Assembly (NCBI GenBank): GCA_019426215.1
Contig: CM033394.1
Span: 46,064,423 to 46,128,422, forward strand
Direction: 5' to 3'
DNA from: Buddleja alternifolia
Taxonomy: Eukaryota > Streptophyta > Magnoliopsida > Lamiales > Scrophulariaceae
Length of the DNA stretch: 64,000 nt
Shown one piece after another: positions 58,128-64,000 of the stretch. The first letter of the stretch is position 1; each line of letters opens with the position of its first letter. The notes beneath the pieces are model-generated. The model ran no database searches. It was not told where the DNA came from and worked only from the letters and a program-made list of their open reading frames with translations. A program made the position numbers and the translations under genes.

Positions 58128-60207
58128 TGTTTATGTAAGTTGTTCTTGTTTAAATTTGTATATCTCTGTATGGAAATATTGTATCGTTGTAGATTGATTG
58201 CTGTTTTTCTAAATATACATGATTTGTTGGAATATAGAAGTTTCTTTTTTATGTCCACATTGTTATGCAAGTGATGGTGATTGCTAGTTACTTGTATTGA
58301 GAATTTATATGTATGTTCAGCTTTAGTTGGAGGCAGAGACGGCGCTAGGGATTATATTAAGGGGGTGCAAGATTGTTGTGATATACATACGTTTTGTTTG
58401 TCTGGTAGGCGAAGGATTGCACGGGGGTGCGGAGGGCTTGTTGTTTCTCGATCGTTTTCTGTTCATAAGTTTCTTTTGGATATTGGCTAGGTTATTTGAT
58501 TGGCTTTGTAAGTTGTTAGTTTAGTACACAAAAATAAAAGGTTACTGGTATATTGGAATTGAAATAGAAAAGAAGAAAATGGCATGAAAAGAAGGCAACA
58601 AGACAGCAAGAAGAATGAAAAACAAGCATAAGAAGAAAATTTATAGTAATCATGGTATATTAGTAGATGTGCGGGATAAAGTTACTAGTTGAAGCAAATT
58701 GGCAGAAAGTGTTGAAACATGAATGTTACAAAAGTATATATTAGATCTTAAGCAATATTTCTTCAACAAGAAAACAGGTTCGACTCTAAATTGGAGCTAG
58801 CTGATTAATTAACAGCAGTAAACCTTAAATCTAAATGACTATAGATTCTGATGCTTCGTATTCCGCCTCATTGTTCAAATCCGGGAACTCGAAACGAAGG
58901 GCATATTCAAACTTATCTCTCATGGGGCTCTCCAAAATGATTCAAACCCCACTACGCGTTGATGCTATAGTAAACCTGGACCATTGATTCATACAATGTT
59001 GAATGCAGGAGTATGATGGTAAAAAATACTTCAATCACTAATTCAATAGTGTATGGTGGGCCTACTCTATTAGTCCTATCCACATACAAACTTGAAGTTG
59101 GCACGTCTAGCTGCTCCTCCTTCCCGCCACCAGTGGCACTCGGAAGTTGGCTAGGACTTGGGCTTTCATTGCTGGTCTGGAAGCAGTAGTCCAGCCCATC
59201 TCATAACCTTCATTGTAGGAATCGGAATTTCTTTATTTTGATATATGCAGAAGTATTCCCTCTTTAAAATGTTTACACGGACCGTCCTTGTATGGGGGTA
59301 GTATTCTTGTATTAACATCTCTTTTTACCGAATCATTGCCATTTAGAAATGTGTTTTATGATCCCAACAAAAAATTGAATTTGGCATGACTTATAATCGG
59401 GATAAACAGGTCAACATGTAAATCATTGGCTATTATTATTATAAATTCACTCTATATTCGATAAAAAAAAAGTACGATCCTATTGAGTCATTGTTCTTCT
59501 AAAACATACATTTAAGAATCCACTACTAATGCGTACTTCATCAGATGCCTTGATGCAAATAATCCATTCTTGATTATCATAATGTTTTGTTATGTGTTCT
59601 AGCAGCATGAGAATTCATTTTGCACAATACTTAAAATGCAAAAGAAATAATTCAAAGCTTCTTTCTGAATGTCATTTTCACAAGTTATCTACTTGAGTGT
59701 TAAAATTTCTGCAGACTCTTACACCAATCTATTAACATCAAACAGTAATAATTTTATCTATTTTATTATGTATGTATATATATATATATATATGCTATAA
59801 ATAAATATTAGACTTGTTAAATTTAGTTGTTTAACTATATACAACTGGAATCCATGAAGAAGGGAATGCAGTCAAAGGGTGATTTTCAGTTGTTACAGAG
59901 AAATGGCTGAGTTTCAGGTAAGAGTAGATCAGAGGGTAGCTAGGGCAGAGTGGCGCCAGTAATTAGACCTTTTTTTGCTGTGCATTGCATGAACTGTACC
60001 AATGGTGAGGTGTGCTTAAAATCTGTCTCTCCAGTTGCAACAAAGGACAAACCCTAAATTCATTTCTGGGGCTTAAGATCTGATTCTGTGATGCAATGCT
60101 TACTTGAACCATCTGACACACTGTGTCTTGCTGAGTAAAAGCATGCTTCTTGATCTTGGGAATGATCAAATGGAATTGCTTGTAATTACTCCTGAGACTG
60201 GGGTAGT
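58128..60207. other. mTERF 3' flank and intergenic DNA
   Basis: The probable 3' UTR extends to about 58250. A (TA)n run lies at about 59770-59793. Sequence near 58331 (GGCAGAGACGGCGCTAGGG) resembles the left end of a hAT MITE of the 45974 family but no right end was found. No gene was seen. Confidence 0.45.
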
Positions 60208-60348
60208 ACTACTGTGCGTCGAGAGTGTTGCTCTCGGTGCACCATAGCCACACATTCACCACCCCACACCTCCTATGTAAAAACCACCTCCACCTTTGAA
60301 AGTGTGGTATTGGATGCACCGGGAGCAACACTCTCAGTGCACCATAGT
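60208..60348. mobile_element. Small foldback MITE, 141 bp
   Basis: The arms ACTACTGTGCGTCGAGAGTG and the complement of ACTATGGTGCACTGAGAGTG continue through TTGCTCTCGGTGCA for about 34 bp. The centre is CCACC-rich. The superfamily is unassigned. Confidence 0.75.
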
Positions 60349-60964
60349 ATTTCCCTGAGATAGGGTTGCTCATTTAAAAATATAAAAGTCCTGCCTCTAA
60401 GAAGAAAGACTTGCTCCCCTTCTTTCCTTAGTTTTGTATAAATACACTTATCCGTGTATAGTAAACTTTATGTGGGTCGATGATTGTAATTATATTAGAA
60501 TTTGGAGTCTGTGAGCTCCTAAAAGTGACTTGATTGTAGTTGGTGCTTGTGAAACCCTCCTTTGAGTTTTCAAAATATGCATGTGATCTTGTTTAATTTT
60601 TATACCAAACCAATCTTGACTACTTGACCATGTTAGACACCCTCGATGGCCTTCAATCTTCTTGTGTTATTAGCCAGTGACTCGGGTTTCAGTCTGATTA
60701 ACACCTTAATGAAGTTGGAGTGACAAATTCACCCTTTATAGGCGCACCTTCGCGCAATAGCAATGGTTAAATTTGAATATTCCACAATGGTAGAACCCTC
60801 ACCCAAGTGAGAGTTACCAGGTTGGTCGTTCACTCGATATTTTTCTAACCATGAATGAACTAAAACCCTTTCTTCCCACCACCACCTAAACAAGGGCATA
60901 GAAAGAAGAAAAACGAATAACAAAATACAAATGAAAATCTGTCCCCCAACCCCATCACATACTC

Positions 60965-61250
60965 TAGGGGCGCACACAAGCCGGACTCAAAATTCAAATA
61001 ATATATATATATATATTAAATATGTCATGATTAATATTAAATACACAATTATAAATATTATTAAATATAATATTATATATATAATATATATATATTAAAT
61101 ACACAATTCTATATATTATTAAATATAATATTATATTTATATATATACATATATAGATATAGGCCTGCAAAGAGGTGTAATTTGTCTTAAGCTCGACTCA
61201 TTAAAATTGCTCGAGTCAAGATCTAATCGAGTCGGCTTGCCGTGCCCATC
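60965..61250. mobile_element. Degraded hAT-type MITE
   Basis: The left end TAGGGGCGCACACAAGC is recognisable. The right end around GTCGGCTTGCCGTGCCCATC is decayed. The interior is (TA)-rich. No target duplication was found. Confidence 0.5.
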
Positions 61251-62171
61251 ATTATATGAGTATACACTTCTTAAATCTTTACACAATTGTACCAAACATA
61301 TCTAAGTACCACATCTACCCCTACCTTATTGATCATTAACCTATCAGTGTATCAATCTCTGATAGGGGAGTTCAACAAAAGTGAGTAAAAACAGAAACGA
61401 TGACTGATAAATAGGGAAGAGAGCTATAGGGTAGGGTCACAACGACAGTAAGTCTTCTCACTTATTCACACAAACTCACTGACACTGAGTTGTTAACATC
61501 TACAATATCATGGGAAAGTGTGGGAAAAAACCCAACTTTTTTTTTTTTTACCACTTTTAGGATATTGTTACAGCTACAACACTTACTGTCAAGAGATTAG
61601 AGGACAGTTTTAACCTCTTTAGTCTTTACCTTTTACTATATCTATATTTGGTATTAGATGTCTCTGAAAATACACCTACTTCTTTGGATACTTCACAAGA
61701 GTCGGTAAAAATTGATTCATTGTCAAATCTTTTTTACTGCTCTTCTCCCTATTTGCTTGTCTACTTGCTCTGCTAGTCCTACCACTATAGTTAGGGTTAG
61801 GTTGGGTTAAATAATGGTGAATGACAAGTGGGAACACGTAGGAAGTGAACACTCCTTCTGCTATGAATGTTCGGATTGAGTTATAGATACTGACCATGAG
61901 ACGAGCCCGCCAATAGGATGCATAGTGGTTTTAAAGATTATCTTCATAGATATGGCTTCCAATTTTGATAAGTCATGAAATTTTAAATTAGAGCTTAAGT
62001 ACGTGAAAATTTGATTACATTTACGATTTTGCTTTAATATTAGTGGTTGATAATAGTGTCATAATGTTTTACTCAAATACCAAAAGAAGATAGCTTGAGT
62101 GGAAGAGATTTTGGTTGATTAACCAAGAATTGGATGCGTGCACTCGTGTATGTATGAAACTTCTTTTGGTG

Positions 62172-62382
62172 TAGGGGCGGAGCGAGGGGGGCTGATGGGG
62201 GGTTTTCCCCCCCCCCCCCCCCCTCCTCCAAACTTTGACGAACAATTTCTTTTTTTTTTTATTTTCGACTCCCCCTTCCCCCCAAAAAAAAAAGAATCTA
62301 AATAGTTCAAGTTCCCCCCTCCCCCCACCCTATTTTTTTTATATTTGTCCCTCAAATTTTAAAGTTTGACTTCGTCCTTGCT
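62172..62382. mobile_element. Probable hAT-type MITE with C homopolymer
   Basis: TAGGGGCGGAGCGAGG at the left and TTGACTTCGTCCTTG at the right resemble the CAGRGRCGGAG family at 11087 and 45974. A 17-base C run (62207-62223) and further C/T-rich runs lie inside. No target duplication was confirmed. Confidence 0.5.
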
Positions 62383-62780
62383 TGAGAGATGTCAATCGAA
62401 TTGGACACTATCACGAGGAATTAAGCATTCAAACTTGAGAAACTAACAACGAAATATTTTGTTACTCAAATTAAGAAGGGGGTTATTGGAGGGAAATAGT
62501 GAAAGTAAAACAATAAATTTGGAAATATTTATCTTCGAACTTATGAGGCATCCTGTTTTTTAAATACTTGTACACATGACACTGTTTGTACAATTTGTAC
62601 CTGCTTCTTAATTGATTCTAGTACGAGCACACGCATGGGAATACTAATATTTGAGTAGACAGGATTACGATGCAGACCATAAATTGCTTATGGTCAAGCA
62701 TACTAGACTTGGAAACAAAAATGCAAGATCTTGAAAAAGTAGTCGTAAATGAACAATGCTTTATGCCCGTCTCAAGAATG

Positions 62781-63260
62781 GTAAGTCTCGAAACATCACG
62801 ATAGAAAACTTAGGGCACAATCGTGAACTCCTTTTTTTGTTAAAAATATCCCAAGACAGGTCAATTTTGGCACAGCTTGACCGTCCCAAATGTAGAGTTT
62901 CGAGACATTCTGACCATTGACTATCTACCACGTGAAGTATAAGTGCGAATTCCAAACATAAACGAGATATCATGGAAGCCAATCCTCGGATCGCCAACCC
63001 AAATCACATATCATACTTGATCCATTCTAGGAATGTTGAGTCTCGAGACATTCTGATCATCCAACATTTGGGGTACAACTGCGAACCCCACTAATAAATT
63101 GTTGAAATATTTCGGGACAACCTAATCATAGATTACCAAGTGTGCCAAATCGTATTTGGCCGTCCCAAATATGAAGAGTTTATAGGCATCAAAACATGTT
63201 ATACAACTTTGAAATGTGCACATATTCCAGGGCGATTCAATCTCGAGACTTACCAAAAAC
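62781..63260 (+). repeat. Diverged tandem repeats with CTCGAGACATTCTGA motif
   Basis: A motif near GTCTCGAGACATTCTGA recurs at about 62784, 62895, 63037 and, partly, 63240. Each of the first three is followed 30-40 bp later by a TGCGAAY- or CGTGAAC-like block. CGTCCCAAATRTAGAG and TCCCAAATATGAAGAG also repeat. Units are about 110-200 bp and strongly diverged. No gene was seen. Confidence 0.55.
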
Positions 63261-64000
63261 CACTCTTGAAAAATGAGCATGCACATGAATAATGAAAATA
63301 TGTCCTTCGATTTGATGGTAGCAAATTACTTGTTAGGCTTTCGTGGAGGTAACTACATACCCCATCAAAAAAATTTATTACTGGAGGGCACCTAATTGGT
63401 ATTATTTCTTTATTTATCCTTGTGACTTCTGTTTCTTCCTAACGATGTTTTGTCAGGTTACTGTGTTTGACTATGTAACACTGTTTATCTACAGTATATA
63501 TATAGACACATATATATCATATAATATGTATGTGTGGTTTTAATGTGCAACCCACCACCTGTCTTCTCAAATATAGTACTCAATGCTAATAAAATAAGGA
63601 AGGAAAAAAGTCTGATTTTAGATTTGCTGGAATTCCTGTCTAATATTTAATGGCTTCATCTTGTCATTCCTTTGCACTGTTTTATATCCTCCACCCACCC
63701 CCTCGAATAGGAGCAAATATATTTCTTTTGGTGCTTAAATAGAAGCAAATAGAATAGCTAGATTTTAATCTCCAAATATATATATATATATATATAGATT
63801 TTAGTCTAATATTTATAAACAATAATAATGAGAATTTTTTTGTTGATGCAAATAATAATGAGACTTAGTCTTAGAAGTTTTAGTATTATGTATGATAATC
63901 TCAATAGGTCAAGTTTTATTGATTCTTGGCCATCTTCGGATTCACAAATTTCGAGCAATTTCAAATTTCAGTTGTCTAACACGTATGATCCACTCGTAAA
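63261..64000. other. Intergenic to the window edge
   Basis: A (TA)n run lies at about 63776-63796. No gene or element was recognised. Confidence 0.45.

Noticed and set aside
57801..58270. Minus-strand open frames over the mTERF gene
   Set aside because: They are shadows of a real plus-strand gene with clear mTERF repeats.

Overview
This window looks like nuclear DNA of a flowering plant, probably a eudicot. The evidence is spliced GT-AG genes of plant-specific families (alpha-expansin, plant-type endosulfine, mTERF, multi-KH protein, RING-H2 protein), AT-rich intergenic DNA, and a dense plant-type transposon population (Copia, solo LTRs, TRIM, Helitron, hAT, Mutator-like, Tourist-like, SINE, LINE remnants). 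The species cannot be named from sequence alone. There are no operons, CRISPR arrays or other bacterial features.

Five protein-coding genes have coherent exon models. They are an endosulfine/ARPP19-like gene (10178-11852, +, 6 exons, 168 aa), a four-KH-domain RNA-binding protein (13903-17029, -, 5 coding exons, 518 aa, with a leader intron), a RING-H2 protein (20828-22667, +, 3 exons, 391 aa if an ACG start is used), an alpha-expansin (50081-51995, +, 3 exons, 248 aa) and an intronless mTERF gene (57234-58127, +, 297 aa). They do not form one pathway; each is an isolated gene in transposon-rich surroundings. The endosulfine and KH genes converge on a 2-kb spacer.

Layout: 1-4874 holds a tandem array of Helitron-like 5' ends, a hAT-type MITE and a plausible Helitron 3' end. 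4875-10177 is intergenic with a LINE-type RNase H remnant and two hAT MITEs. 10-23 kb is the gene-rich part, with MITEs in several introns. 23-36 kb is a transposon zone: a LINE 3' end, a Tourist MITE, a solo LTR, a Harbinger-like element interrupted by an internally deleted Copia element, and a Mutator-like element interrupted by a gag-protease-only LTR element. 36-46 kb is mostly non-coding and contains a segmental duplication of about 3 kb whose two copies differ by clean transposon insertions. 46-56 kb has a TRIM element, the expansin gene and a cluster of Mutator-like foldback elements. 56-64 kb has the mTERF gene and otherwise only small repeats.

The strongest oddities are four. The RING gene has ACG where an N-terminal Met-Gly-Ser-x-Cys-Cys start would be expected. 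The Helitron-end array reaches the left window edge. An LTR element carries only gag and protease between intact replication signals. The segmental duplication records the order of SINE, hAT and LTR insertions through paired empty and filled sites. No wholly new biological system was found.
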